From the NCBI GenBank assembly GCA_012845835.1, contig JABAKD010000016.1:4701919-4765918 (forward strand): a stretch of 64,000 bases of DNA. The letters are read 5' to 3'. This DNA is from Undaria pinnatifida. Taxonomy: Eukaryota > Sar > Phaeophyceae > Laminariales > Alariaceae. Positions 42,351 to 54,244 of this stretch are shown one piece after another; the stretch's first letter is position 1, and every line of letters begins with the position of its first letter. The translations under genes were made by a program, and so were the position numbers. The notes under the pieces were generated by a model that saw nothing but the letters and a program-made list of their open reading frames with translations, was not told the origin of the DNA and did not search any database.

Positions 42351-43370
42351 AAATTTGCCAGAGTAGTAAACACTACCAGCCAGCTGATATCACCTCATTT
42401 TCTTTCTAGCCATCCATGCCGTAGCTCCAATTCATTTCCGCCCCCCCCCCCCCCCACCCCCTATTTTTCCTCCGTTCCCTCTTGTTCAAACGACCCACCT
42501 GGAATCGAAATCGGCCAGAGTAATAAACACTTCTGCGCCATTGATATCAGGTCATTATCCTTCTAGCCATCCATGACGTAGCTTTAAATTACCCCCCGCC
42601 CCCCACCCCCGCCCCCCACCCCCCTTACACCCCCTCCTTCCCAACCACCCGCACCATCGCCTAAACCTAGCACCACGCGTACAGCAAGCCCGTACATCTA
42701 TGCGACCTAAAGCTGTTGAAAACCCTTTTGCACAACCCCCCCCCACCCACCCACCCACCCCCTCGAACACTCCGCCCTCTCCTCAATGGTTGTCCGACTT
42801 ACAGGATATACAATGGTTGTCCGACTTACAGGATATACAATGGTTGTCCGACTTACAGGATATACATAATAAACTGGTGCATTCCTTCTAAAACCGTCAG
42901 ATTTATCCCCTTGAAGGATTTTTAGTTTCCACGCATAGATTGAGTTGCCCCGCCCATTCCCCCCCCTTCCCCCCCCGTAGTTCAAACCCATGCCCCCACG
43001 CCCTTAAAAACTCCGCCCTCCCCTCACCGGTTACATGACTTACAGGATACACTTGATAAACTGATGCATTTCCTTCCACAGCTGTCAGATTTTGTCCCCC
43101 TCAAAAGCGGGTAGATTTATCCCCTTGGAGGATTTATAGTTTCCACGCATAGATTGAGTTGCCCCGCCCATTCCCCCCCTTCCCCCCCCGTAGTTCAAAC
43201 CCATGCCCCCACGTCATTAAAAAATCCGCCCTCCCCTCACCGATTACACGACTCACAGGATACCCACGATGAACTGATGCATTTCCTTCCACAGCTGTCA
43301 GATTTTGTCCCCCTCAAAAGCGGGTTTTATAGTTTCCGCGCACAGAACATCACCCTGTTGAGACCCCGGT
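42351..43370 (+). repeat. R5 C-rich units of ~190-300 bp
   Basis: Recurring modules CTGTCAGATTTGTCCCC(T/C), GGATTTATAGTTTCCACGCA, TTGAGTTGCCCCGCCC, TTCAAACCCATGCCCCCACG and GACTTACAGGATA. A perfect 27-bp triplet (GGTTGTCCGACTTACAGGAT core) sits at 42784-42864. The array is followed by an R4 repeat, an arrangement repeated at 58.49-59.24 kb. Confidence 0.75.
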
Positions 43371-43535
43371 ACAAGCTACACAGTACTTCCAACGTGAGTC
43401 GCCGACCTATATCCTAATTGAGGACACACACCCAGCAATAAGCGCGATCGGAGTATCACACACAGCTTGCAAAGATGAGTTCCGACAGAATCTTCGACCT
43501 CACAGCTAGAGTGTATTTTTATTTTTATAACATGG
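43371..43535 (+). repeat. R4 repeat, plus copy
   Basis: GAGTCGCCGACCTATATCCT, GCGATCGGAGTATCACACAC and CTCACAGCTAGAGTGTATTT. Confidence 0.8.
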
Positions 43536-43539
43536 TTTT

Positions 43540-43715
43540 CCTTTTAATTTTTTGTACGCACATTTACTTTCCAGCTTCTGGACAACCCGTGGTCACAGGT
43601 GTCGTCCCTTCTCCCCCCCGGTTCTTGCCTTCAATTTTTATCGCGCATAGGGTTAAGCAATCCCACTGCTCGTCGATTTTTCATCGTGCGTTACTAACTC
43701 ACGCTATGATAGACA
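43540..43715 (-). mobile_element. tRNA SINE, minus, truncated
   Basis: Tail-to-body order as at 33.34 kb (CCAGCTTCTGGACAACCCGT; TTATCGCGCATAGGGTTAAG; ACTCACGCTATGATAG); the head is absent. A (CAA)n tract of another element lies at 43849-43872. Confidence 0.75.
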
Positions 43716-44194
43716 TAACATGGTGTCTCATATACCTTACATCCCATAGCGATTTCTCGGAAAGTGATCGTGATACGGACATGACTAGAAATATCAACTT
43801 ATATCACTTAGTCATGTTTTGGGGGGGTGATATATCAATATAATGTGAGACAACAACAACAACAACAACAACATCATATACCCCCCCCAGGATTTTACCC
43901 TATACCAGGCTTTACTCGCTAGTCGTCTAACATCTCCTTCCCAACGTACTCGCCTCAGAGCGGGGGGTGTCCTCGGTTTTAGACGGTGTACGCACTATTA
44001 ATAGCTACATCAAGTCTGGGTTGAATCAGGGTGCCAAGCGGGAGGGAGGGGAGCAGAGGGCTCTTCTTGTGGTTCTCAAAACAACTTCGTGGACCATGTT
44101 CACACAATCTCGTGCTTAGTCCTTGGCAAACAATAAACACTCTCTCAGGCCCAGCACGTCGCTATTTTGGCGCGGGACACGAGGTTATCATGTC

Positions 44195-44580
44195 ATGCAC
44201 ACACGTGCGAAAACGGGAAACGGGAGACGGAACCGGGACCAAGACTCGCGTGAAGACCACCACACAGTAAAACCACAAAAATATCTAGAAAAAAAAAGTG
44301 AAAAAGTGAACATACGACTAAACCAGCGATGTTGCGCATATTCGAGAGGGTTTTGGGGCGGAAACGAGGGCAACATATCATACCAGATACATAAATTTGT
44401 AACTTGTACATGCAATCCTGCGGAAACGGGAAACGGGAGACGGAAAGGGCACCAAAATCAATACATGCGTTTGAATACCGCCACCTGCAACCTGCGGAAA
44501 CGGGAAACGGGAGACGGAAACGGGACCAAAACCAAAACACGCGTTTGAATACCACCACAGGGTAAAGCCACGTAAAAACG
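44195..44580 (+). repeat. ~100-bp tandem units with CGGGAAACGGGAGACGGAA
   Basis: Three to four units each hold CGGGAAACGGGAGACGGAA, GGGACCAA and a CGTTTGAATACC(A/G)CCAC block. Long minus-strand frames (FWSRFRLPFPV) are repeat products. Confidence 0.75.
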
Positions 44581-45098
44581 TGAAAACGTGAAATGTGAAA
44601 TATGAGCAAAACAGCGATGTTTCGCATCTGTGAGAGCGTTTCGGCTGGGGAAAGGTCGATAAAAGGGCGCGTTGCCCCCGACTGGTACGCAGCAGACGCA
44701 GCTATAGGAATTAGAAATTTGGACCTGGTACGACCAAAAATTAGAAACTCGAGATAGAGAGATGAGGTGGTGGGTGGGCAGGGGGTTGGAGCTCGGTGGG
44801 CCGCAGGAACAAACCGGGACGGTTGACTTGAAGCAGAGGTTTCTCCTCCTAAATTATCGTACATACCGTACGTCAGAGATGTCAGCAGACGGCACTTTGA
44901 CCCCTGGACGGACAGCAATTTTACAAAAATTTGCCTTGACTGACGGCAAACTATAAACTTTTAGTAAGGAACGATCGGTTGACACCCTTGACCGCTCGAA
45001 GTAGTCCCTTGACTGACCGTTTCCTGACATCTTTGCCGTATGTAGGCGCCGCCTGCCTTCGTCCACACCACTGAAGAGGTAACAGACCGACACAGCAG

Positions 45099-45647
45099 AT
45101 GCATCATGACGATGACCGATGGCTATATGAACTAAAAGACTCAACGGCCGTTCCCGGCCTCGGCGCGTGCCGCAAGTACGAATGGACCGTTTTTTTCGCA
45201 GTCCTAAGAATAGAAAAGCTGGACACTTACCGACGTTATATTGATCATCTCAAACGGGTATATATGTACACGAATGACCCAGTGCGTGGCACCTGCGGCG
45301 GCATGCTGCGTGCTGCGGCCAAAGACAGGACTCTCACTCAACAGGACACGTGCGGCTTATGTATAAATGAAGTGTACGTGGACCTGCACGCGTATTGCAT
45401 GCCGGTACCGCGAACAAAGCATGCTGTATCCTACCTACATACTGCAACGGCTACCACCATCTCGAAGCTGAAACCACTAATAGTTGGTAGTAGTATCATA
45501 GCAGCTCCACCCGACAAGTACAAACAAATGCATGGGACCAAGACAAACGCGACTGGTGTTGATCGTTTAATCGCACCAAAACGGGGCTTCACTACTATGA
45601 GTTCCGTTCCTTGTGGTCGCCATTTTGGGGTGGGGGCCGGGGGGTAG
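45099..45647 (+). CDS. Doubtful 182-codon open frame
   Basis: Long for this window and rich in charged residues at the start (MHHDDDRWLYELKDSTAVPG; LRIEKLDTYRRYIDHLKRVY), with four cysteines in the middle (TCGG...DTCGLC). No splice sites, domain or signal recognised; a minus-strand frame overlaps. Kept only because of its length and composition. Confidence 0.2.
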   Translation: MHHDDDRWLYELKDSTAVPGLGACRKYEWTVFFAVLRIEKLDTYRRYIDHLKRVYMYTNDPVRGTCGGMLRAAAKDRTLTQQDTCGLCINEVYVDLHAYCMPVPRTKHAVSYLHTATATTISKLKPLIVGSSIIAAPPDKYKQMHGTKTNATGVDRLIAPKRGFTTMSSVPCGRHFGVGAGG

Positions 45648-46059
45648 AGAATACAACGCCGGCCGTGCAAGCAGGAAAGCAAGGGTGTCCGTCTGCACGC
45701 CGGCCAGCCAGGAGGAGGCGCGACTAGTCATAACACACACAAAAACCATAACATCAACCAAAAGGACAAAACTCCCCAGCAAAACTCGCTTTATCACCAC
45801 GCCTCGGCCCACACTCCTGCCATGGAGCCCAATGCCGTCGTTAGTCAGTTCCTAGGGTCTGTCTGTCGTTGTGGTGATTTTTTTCCTTTCCTTTCCTTGC
45901 TTCCTCTTCTTTTCTTCTCGTTTATTTTATTTTATTTTCTTTCCTCTCCTTTGTCGCTTTCTTTTCATTTATTTTATTTTATTTTGTGTTTATTTTCCAT
46001 TTGACTCGAGTCTGACGCGCGTATGAGTAGTGATAGGTACTGTATAATGCCTACCTGGT

Positions 46060-46180
46060 ATATCTTTAATGAGGACACGCTCAGCAATACGCGCGATCGG
46101 AGTATCACGCACAGCTTGCAAAGATGAGTTTCAACAAAATCTTCGATCTCACAGCTGGAGTGCATATATTTTTATGATAT
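46060..46180 (+). repeat. R4 repeat, plus copy
   Basis: AGGACACGCTCAGCAATACG, GCGATCGGAGTATCACGCAC and CTCACAGCTGGAGTGCATAT. Confidence 0.8.
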
Positions 46181-46414
46181 AATACCTTCAACACATGCGT
46201 GGTAGTCTTTCCTGGGTGGCAAGGGACTTAATCGGTTTTTTAGGCGCGAGTAATGAGACGTATGCACCAGTCCAGACCTGGCACATCGTAGGCTGACGCC
46301 CGATTTCACTTCTTACATTTTCTGGCGGAGGCATGAATTGCGTCAGCTATGATATATGCATGTACCACCTGTGGCTTGTTTTGTGCTTTTTCCCTGGGGT
46401 ATTCCTCCACACCA

Positions 46415-46469
46415 GAGTGACTGGAGCCTGTCCTGTGATCACGGACTTGATTATGCGAGTTGATGTGAG

Positions 46470-46503
<34 letters not shown>
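46415..46503 (+). mobile_element. CAA-tailed retroposon 3' end
   Basis: GGAGCCTGTCCTGTGATCAC, GGACTTGATTATGCGAGTTG, then (CAA)n of about 30 bases. Confidence 0.7.
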
Positions 46504-47424
46504 CTTATCACCGCAAAACACGCAAGAAGACAAAACACACACTCCAACGAATTTCGAAGGCGACTACCGTTGTGTTTCGACGACGGAGAGAGCGCACTTC
46601 TCTACCGACGCGTCGATCGAAGGATCTCCAACAATATCTTCCCAAGATGCCGCTACTCGTATTTATTTTGCATTCGCTCCTTTGGTTTTGCAAAGAGTCG
46701 GCGTGGTCATCCCAGGAAGGGGTCTTCGTTCATCATACGGCATACCTGGTACCTGCTAATATACGGTATGTCATCGTCTTGCTTTGTTAGATTGTTGCTT
46801 TAGAAGAGAGACCCAAAACGGCACGACACAAAATGAAAAACAAACCATGGATAATAGCACATGAGCAACTACTATCAAGAGCAACTTATACAATACCTGC
46901 CGTATCAACATGGACCTGCTGTTGGTTTTTCGCGCACGTTTGCCGCAACCGCGTTCCTACCATACTACCCACACGCTCCAAGTCGAAATTCATGCAGGGT
47001 GTAAGGCTATATCAGGTGTCGTCTAGGCCGGCGCGCTGACCCTGTCTACTCACAACGAACACACATCTGCGCTTATCAAGCGGGCATGCCTTGCAGAAGC
47101 AGCAGCAACAGCAGCAGCAGTGCTTCTACTCCTTGCTACTGCTAACCCGCGCAATATCCACAGCTCGTTTCCGCACAGCGGGTGTAAGTCAAAACAAACG
47201 ACCGACAAAAACCGACCGACCAACCGTACGACTCTCACAGCAGCGGCAGTTGTTGTTGTTGTTTTTGTTGTCTCCACGTTAAACCGCTCCAACTATTAAT
47301 ACCCAACGACATCAGTATGCCTGGTACTAATACGCGCGAAAGCGAGGTGTTTGACGGCGCCAGCGAAAGCGAGGTGTTTATTCATGCTGACGGCGCTACC
47401 AAGAAAAAAGACTCCTTCCGAATA
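46504..47424. other. Gene-free stretch with doubtful exons
   Basis: At about 47085-47186 a CAG-rich segment is open in several frames and ends near GTAAGTC, a donor-like site, but the strand and frame cannot be decided. A short direct repeat GCGAAAGCGAGGTGTTT lies at 47336-47380. Nothing else seen. Confidence 0.3.
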
Positions 47425-47595
47425 CGAGTATAGCACTATATAGGGGTCCTCCAGGGGGGCGGTGGTGTTCTCGAGCAATAAAACGGCCTTAAGGAGGGAA
47501 TCCGCCTTATTCATTCCAGGTTATGGGTGCATTCCCCAGCCGTGCCTAGCCATTTTGACCGGCATATATCGGGATACCGTCTTATATATGGATGC
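47425..47595 (-). mobile_element. CTATATAGTGC-type MITE, subtype 2 (inverted)
   Basis: Inverted counterpart of the 18.79-kb element: CACTATATAGGGGTCC at one end, GGGTGCATTCCCCAG inside, ATCGGGATACCGTC near the other end. Confidence 0.6.
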
Positions 47596-47694
47596 CGCTT
47601 TTTGGGGAGGGGGACTTCTACTTGTCTTTTTCGCCTCTTTTTTATTTTTGTTGCAAACAGTCAGTCTAGTACTACTTGTGCTGGCTTGCATTTT

Positions 47695-47905
47695 ATTTTT
47701 GCCCGCGTGTTTGTTGCGGTTCATTGCCCGGCCAAATCACCTGCGTGCTGTAATGGCAATCAAGTGTGACGAGTGTATCTCCGTCTTGTACTTTGATATC
47801 GCAGAGCTCATCCGTTCTAGGAGGAGGCATCGGCACGGACACTGGTTGTGCTGGATGTAAATAAGTGGAAATATCAGATTAATGTGAAGACACACATCGT
47901 GTAAC
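47695..47905 (-). repeat. R3 repeat, minus copy
   Basis: GCCCGCGTGTTTGTTGCGGT, GATATCGCAGAGCTCATCCG and GGAGGCATCGGCACGGACAC in the same order as at 20.8 kb. Confidence 0.65.
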
Positions 47906-48312
47906 CTAAAGTGTCCGCCTATCACCAGCGCAGACAACTCGACGACAGCTACGTACAAGTATCCTGCTGCAGACGAGTTCCTGCAGACAACAGCGATGCG
48001 AGGTACAACCTTACGTTGCGGTAGGTACATTCATTATTAAAAAAACGGTGTAATTAATAGTTAGCACCAGAAGCCCCCCACTACTGTCCCTTGAACGAAC
48101 GCACGACTTTTTCTTTGGTCATTCTACATTCCCGGCCGTAACAGACATCCAAAAGCGCGATCACACTCACCTACCTACCTACCTACCTTTTACGCGTGTT
48201 TCTCGTTTCTCCAAACTAAACCAAACTAACTTCCCCCCCACCCCCCCACGCCGCTAACGGCTAATCCCCCCCCCCCCAACCCCTCCCCCGCCCAATCTCA
48301 ATAAAACCCCTC

Positions 48313-48716
48313 TCACCGTACGACGCCCATGAGGCCCTTAGGAAGCGTGCGGACGCGCTTGCCCAAACCAAGCGAGTCTCCCTCCTTCCCAGCTACCGGC
48401 GACTGCAGCTTCGACTGCTGCCGCGGCGTGCTGCGCGCTCTCGGCGCCAACCCAAACATACCGCTACCGCGCTCCCGGCACTCGCAGAGGCTCTCACGAG
48501 TAACACTGTCAGCCTCGGGTACGGCTGTACGCGAGACCGAGCGCAATTGGGGGGGGGTGAACCGCACCGCGCGTGGTTGCCCGCGCACCACAACGCGGAT
48601 TCTGGGGACGATTCGGGGTCGCAGGCGGAGGCGGGGGCGTAGACGGCGGGCGGGAGGGGCCGCAGAGAGGCCGGGTAAGCGGAAACAGCAGCGCTGGTCG
48701 ACGATGAGAAGCTTGG
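48313..48716 (-). CDS. Two candidate exons, Ser/Pro-rich protein C-terminus
   Basis: Upstream exon (48716 to about 48592): the acceptor TTCATTTCTCCCCCGACTAG is excellent and the frame reads PSFSSSTSAAVSAYPASLRP then LPPAVYAPASACDPESSPES. Downstream exon (from about 48524 or 48506 to TGA at 48313): VTRESLCECRERGSGMFGLA, TPRQQSKLQSPVAGKEGDSL and a basic end ...LPKGLMGVVR. The exact junction is not settled: the acceptor GCGTACAG gives the wrong phase, GGCTGACAG gives the right one. A further Pro/Asn-rich open stretch lies upstream at 48.77-48.95 kb (minus). Likely a disordered nuclear or cytosolic protein; no domain known. Confidence 0.35.
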
Positions 48717-48789
48717 CTAGTCGGGGGAGAAATGAAAGTTGTCGCCCGATAACTTCGCAAAAGCTAGTTCCAGGAAGATAACAGCCCCA

Positions 48790-48880
48790 TCTTGTTGGGC
48801 TCAAGGGTAGGCTTGGGTTTGGGCTGCTCGGGGTTAAGTTGGGGGTTGGGCTTGGGTATGGCGTTGGGGTTCGGGGTGAG
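48790..48880 (+). repeat. G-rich TTGGG/TTGGGG imperfect repeat
   Basis: Imperfect TTGGG(T/G) repeats; on the minus strand they read as Pro/Asn dipeptides. Confidence 0.5.
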
Positions 48881-48989
48881 CTTCGGCGAGGCAGGCAGCA
48901 GTGCCTTCTTCCTCTTCCTTGGTCGGGGGCGTCGGTAATGTCGGCGAGGACCGACGGTCGCATCAGTAATACCACTCAGCCAAAACGCC

Positions 48990-50225
48990 GCAGCCGTTGG
49001 TTGTTTTGGTACACCAAGCACCAGGTGCAGTACTGACTCGACTGGTTGTACAGAGTCGTTCGTAACAGCGTTGTCTATTAATAATGTGGGGCCCACGTTA
49101 CTATGGGTACAACAAGCTGGTACCAGGTCGTATATACCAGCCGGTATATACTCTTGTTGCGTTTCGGCCTGGTTCCATTTCTTCATCATGAGTGTGTGTG
49201 TTCACATTGAACTGATGTTTCCACCCATCATTAGCATTATCCTGAGGTTGGACACTTTACCATGTTTCGGGCTTCCCAATCGGGCGTGCGCGTCCCACGA
49301 CCAATTTAATAACTTCATCTCATTGCGCCCGCTTCGTGATGAAGCACACCAGAACAACGAACACGTTGAGATTTTCGCGCTTTTGGGGGGGGGGCGCAGT
49401 TCAACAAGCGATAGGGCGAAGATGAATAAGGTCGAACTTCGATCTACACGAAGAAATGGGGCCCGAAACCGCCGTTCTTCGTTCTTCGTTATCGAAAAAA
49501 ACGAAAAATACGCAGTACGCAGCTTTGGGGGGTTGAGAACAACCTCTTCCTGGTTGCCACACCCCATGTCGTAGGTACCAGGTACGAAGCAGCCAGTACC
49601 CGTACCAGGCACAGACGCCAGGAGTCACGAGGCATGTCAAGCAAGGGAGAACGTGCGCTGTCAAGGGTGAAATAGAGCCAAATATCCCACGCCAAAACCT
49701 ACTATTGATAGTGTGATCGGTGGAAGTCATAGGAAAATTGCTACATGCCACGGGGTGAGTGTGCACAAGAGGAGGTTGGCGCTGGCTTGTGAAGACTACG
49801 CAAGGACCACCTCGTCGAAACTTGTAGCTATTAATAACAAATACCTTGGGCAAAGAATATCTCTTGGAACTTGGAACTGCTGTCGTGAACTGAATGAAGC
49901 GCCGCCCTCCTGCGTATGGTGACTGAACATGGCTCCGAAGGTTACACCAATGTGAGAACAACCCTTTCGATACGGGGGGCTCGCTTTGTGGCTTCGAAAC
50001 TGCGACGAGTGCAGCAACAGCTTGGCTTGGCGGGGGGCCGGGGGAGGGTCCACGAGTTCACGTCACGGTTTGGCTTCCACCATCCGCGCGCCCGCCCACC
50101 CGCCGTGCATATCGCCAAACAGAAAGAATGACAGCAGACAGTAGCGCCCGCATAAAAATAAAACTACTGGCGCTGCTGGCTGAACCTTATATTTTGTGTA
50201 TTTTTATTATCTTTTTCTCATCTAC
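48990..50225. other. Gene-free stretch
   Basis: A 167-codon plus frame (49071-49574) and a 186-codon minus frame (49401-49961) overlap on opposite strands; neither has splice or domain support. A G run at about 49385-49393 is present. Confidence 0.3.
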
Positions 50226-50231
50226 TATAAA

Positions 50232-50375
50232 AAATGAAAATACACTCCAGCTGTGAGATCGAAGATTTCGTCGAAACTCATCTTCGCAAGCTGTGTGTGA
50301 TACTCCGATCGCGCGTATTGCGAGATGTGCGTCCTCATAAAGGATATAGGTCGGCGACTCCCCTTACAACTACAG
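50232..50375 (-). repeat. R4 repeat, minus copy
   Basis: ACACTCCAGCTGTGAGATCG, AAGATTTCGTCGAAACTCAT, CGCGCGTATTGCGAG and TATAGGTCGGCGACTCCCC. Confidence 0.8.
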
Positions 50376-52332
50376 TGTATCTATTCTACTATTAATATCT
50401 TCGAACTTTTCCCTTCTCCCTTCTCCCTCCATAGACGTGACTCAGATCGATCCAGTAGGGTCACTACGCAGGCTTTTTTCCCCCCTCCAAACCACGGCGG
50501 TACATGACTTCATTTCTATCGCCACAAGATTCCAGCTATTTCTACCATCGTCGACTCGCATCGAATTGCGTCTAACCACGCTGCTAGGCGCTCTCAGCAG
50601 TTTATTCAGTTTTTTTTTTGCAAATAAACTCAAGAGTCCGACCCACGCCGGACTGAACTGCAGAACCAACTCCAGTAGCATTCAAGGGAAACCACTAGAT
50701 CACCGGGGCAACCGGCGACCGGCTCGGCTACTTGGACGTATTTAGCATAATTTCCGAAATCGTTTTCTGGTACCGGAGACAATTGAGCAATTAGGGGCAC
50801 TTCCTAAATTCACACAAAAGCAAAACAGTGATACAAAATTGAAATTGGAGCACCAGCACCAGGTCCAGAAGCACTAAAAAACAAAAACACTACTTACGCA
50901 TCATAATATACGGCAAAAAAACAAGAAATGTATTTCTTCCGTATTTCTTCCGAAAAAATCGAGAAAACGAAAATTGCAAAAACGAACTTGGATTCGCGGT
51001 ACGTATGAGCCTGAAACCAAGGCATAATACGACGAGCATGTATTACAGGTGACAGGTACGAGGAGCGTTCACTTTCCTTCGCAGCGTTACTTTTTTGACG
51101 GAAATGTTTGAAAATTTTAGCTTCTTCCGAACCCGTACTAAATTTTGGACTTTTGCACACGTATGATGTTCGTTAGCTTCTATGTACAAGTATTGATTGA
51201 ATCTTTTGCATTATATATTTTGTGCCGCGTATATCGTACCGTATTTCCCTATAAAATATTGATAACATACCAATACAGAGCACAGCCGCCACCGCCGCTG
51301 GTGTCGTCGCTATCAATAATAGGAAATCGCACATGATATTGATATTATGATATTATGCATGATACAGTACCCACTTTCAAACATCGTGTGGCGTGTGGCG
51401 ACGAACGGCATCGCGGTCGGTTCATGCGCTTCCACCAGTTTATTGGTCAGTGTGGTATGAAATGCTAGTGTAACAGGTACTGCTATTCTACTGCTGCTGC
51501 ACACTGTAAGTACTGCTATTCTACTGCTGCTGCACGCTGTACCTGGCACGCTACCAATTTACTGGCACCGATTTCCACTGTTTATTTAGACTAGACCAAT
51601 ACCACGTACCAAGTACACCTCTGGTGCCTTACTGCTTAGTGCTGTATCATGCGGTAGGATAGTAGGGAGTCCTTTCCTTTTCCTTTCCTTGCTACACGAA
51701 TACCCACATATTTATCATACGAGTAATTTGTAATTTATGTCGTATAATTACTGTAATTAAAAACGTAAAATAATAGTGTATCTTTATCTCGGCGATTCTA
51801 TACGGACAAGCAGTAGCATGGCAGCAGCAGCAGCAGCAGTTGATACGAAGTACCTGGAACGTGGGGGCATTACCTTCGGCACAGGGTCTCTGCATCTGAT
51901 ATCTCCGCATCGGGCCACGAGCGAAGACTACATGACTAACCCATCACCACCTATCAAGAACTTTGCGGGTTGACACAAAACGAGTCCGTCAAAATTTAAA
52001 ATATTTTTGTACCAGAAGCAGGCAAAAGGCATCGTTATTATTATCACCATTCATCAACAGACAGCAGTCGTAGTTCATCTGTTACTAATAATACCTTGGT
52101 ATCTTATCAGCGATATAGTTTATACCTAACGTGTGGACCTCGAGTCGACTGCTGCTGCTGTGCTACTGCTGTGCTGCTGCTCTGCTGCTGCTGCTTCAGT
52201 TGGTGCATTCCTCAGTTCGTGGAAGAAAACTGCGAGAAGAGTGTGCCAACGACGTGCGAACTTATGAAAAACAAATGCAAACCTTATCGCACTGATACGA
52301 TATGAATCCGCCAGGCCCCTACGAGTATGGAA
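50376..52332. other. Gene-free stretch
   Basis: A minus frame at 50894-51160 has a protein-like part (KFSTGSEEAKIFKHFRQKSN) but is AT-rich and unsupported. CTGCTGCTG repeats occur near 51500 and 52150. A direct repeat TACTGCTATTCTACTGCTGC is present at 51478 and 51512. Confidence 0.3.
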
Positions 52333-52344
52333 CGCGAGTACTTT

Positions 52345-52580
52345 CACACGCACCCGTATACAACGGCAGCTTGCGCTGCCGGGGTTGTAACGAGGACCAA
52401 TGATAGGGACAGCTTACGCTATACCTACAATGGGACTCGAAGGGTGCGCCAGCTAGCGTTGGGCTGCGAAAGCAACTGAGTTAAATCGACACACGACGCG
52501 TATGAAAATACGCGGAAGTGTGGTGAGCTAAAGCTTTATTTTTCCCCATCCGCCGGAGGATAAAAAAAAAAAAAAAAAAA
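52345..52580 (+). mobile_element. R2 retroposon, 5'-truncated, with target duplication
   Basis: Flanked by GCGAGTACTTT at 52334-52344 and 52581-52591. The insert begins inside the family at CACACGCACCCGTATACAAC and ends with CATCCG CCGGAGGAT and a run of about 19 A. Confidence 0.95.
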
Positions 52581-53150
52581 GCGAGTACTTTTTTTATCTT
52601 TTATTTCGTAGATGAATCCATCGCCCAACGCCGTACAAGTACAGCAGTACAGTACTCACTCTCAACTATGAATACGAGCACTGCGATTACTACATCCATA
52701 GTGCACAGCCGCATGGCAGGGGGTATTTCATATCTGGCACATACCATGTATTTTCTCGTACGAGTGCTTTCAAAACTCGTACGAGTGCTTTCAAAACTCT
52801 CTCGCTGCTCGTACCACCACCACTCCACCACCCCAAACCGCAATTACTGCTGTCTTTGTCTTCGTGTGATGATCTGCTGATCCTTTTTTTATCTGTTATG
52901 ATATGTGGGGCAACATGCGCAATTAAATAGTTGCAAGACGCAAAAAATCGGCACCCAAGCATGGAAGCGTGCTGCTACGCAGGCCTTGCTTACAGCGCAC
53001 CAGGGACCGACAGGTCTCCAAAAGCGGTCATGCACGGCTGCAGCTCGGATGCGTGACCGGGCGGACGCACGAGGACGTAAGGGTACAAGGGGGTGAACCG
53101 CACCAAGAAAGGAACAACATAAAACACACGAAGAGACCCTTGAATACAAG

Positions 53151-53320
53151 TACAGCACTAGTGGGCCATCTATAGTGCCCGCATCTGCCAGCCGGAAATA
53201 CTGGCATCATATCGGCAACCATCTCTACTACGAACACTATCATAAATAGGTTACAAGTACGGCAAAGCGATGTCACGGGCACTATATCAGGCAACCAGCA
53301 CTACTTAATCAGCATTATAT
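53151..53320. mobile_element. CTATAGTGC-type MITE, decayed
   Basis: TACAGCACTAGTGGGCCATC followed by TATAGTGCCCGC at the left; CGGGCACTATATCAGG and ATTATATAGGTACAGTACC towards the right. Related to the termini of the 37.04-kb element. Confidence 0.45.
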
Positions 53321-53472
53321 AGGTACAGTACCAACACTCTTGCCATTTTGGGTGTGTCCGAGCGTTCGTATTCCGGGGCATTCACAGAAGTCCGTCGGAA
53401 ACGCAGCAGTAAGCACAAAGCGCGCAATCCATCCTCTTGGATGACTCTATCCCCCTCCCCCTGCCACCACAG

Positions 53473-53829
53473 TGGTCCGCGCTGCCGAGACTAACCTGGG
53501 TTGTCACAGCTAGCTCAGCTAAGAGCAAAGACGCGGGGGTGTCTGTCGTCCTGAGCGATAGCTAAAGCTGTGTCTCCTCTCCCACAGCGAGCCGCACCCT
53601 TGTTGCTCGATGGCACTATTGAGTCAACGGCTTCAATACTCGTACTTTCCCTCCTGCCAGGTTTCGCGCAACTACGCTGATGCGCGACGCCTTCAGCACA
53701 CGGGCGGGAGGCGGGACTCTCGCAATACTTTCTCGCCTGGGGTGGCTGTCGGAGCACCTAACCACGATCCTGGGGACACAGAGTACTAGCTTTGCGTCGG
53801 AGGGAAAATGGCGGTCGAACAACAACAAA
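53473..53829 (+). CDS. Candidate plus-strand exons, unknown protein
   Basis: Exon b (53473-53538) follows CTGCCACCACAG and encodes WSALPRLTWVVTASSAKSKD; exon c (53588-53660) follows CTCCTCTCCCACAG in the same phase and encodes RAAPLLLDGTIESTASILVL. Beyond, a frame from 53680 reads MRDAFSTRAGGGTLAILSRL. An earlier donor GTAAGC at 53409 ends a segment reading SERSYSGAFTEVRRKR. The minus strand is also open across part of this range (REST SIEAVDSIVPSSNK), so the strand rests on the two strong acceptors. The gene model is incomplete. Confidence 0.25.
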
Positions 53830-54244
53830 AAATACTTTGAATTCGGCTTCTCCGCAGGCTACACTATTAATAAATACCACCTGCTACCCGTACTACTCCG
53901 TATCGTATCGTTTTCGTTGTTTTTTTAACCGTATTATTACATTGATTATAATAAAAAAAGAAGTTTGAAGAAATCAAAACCACCTTGAAATAGAGAGGCC
54001 GATGTTTTATATGTTTTTGATAAGGCATTATGGTTCGGTTTAGAACCAATTTGTATTTTAAAATTTAACTGAACTGCTGACGTGCCTGCCTGGTATGTAT
54101 TGGAACCTCTTTTTGTTCATGTATGTGCTGATGTTTTTCTCTCACGCACACGCTCCAGCCCTCGCAACACGGCAGAAACTGCAGCACAAATAAGATGCGC
54201 GCAGTCACAGGAGCACGTATGAATCCTAGCAACTATTAATATTA

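Noticed and set aside
41741-43370. CRISPR-like array
   Set aside because: Repeats are contiguous, long and C-rich without unique equal-length spacers; the host is eukaryotic.
44193-44918. 241-codon minus-strand hydrophobic frame
   Set aside because: About half is the ~100-bp tandem unit translated three to four times.
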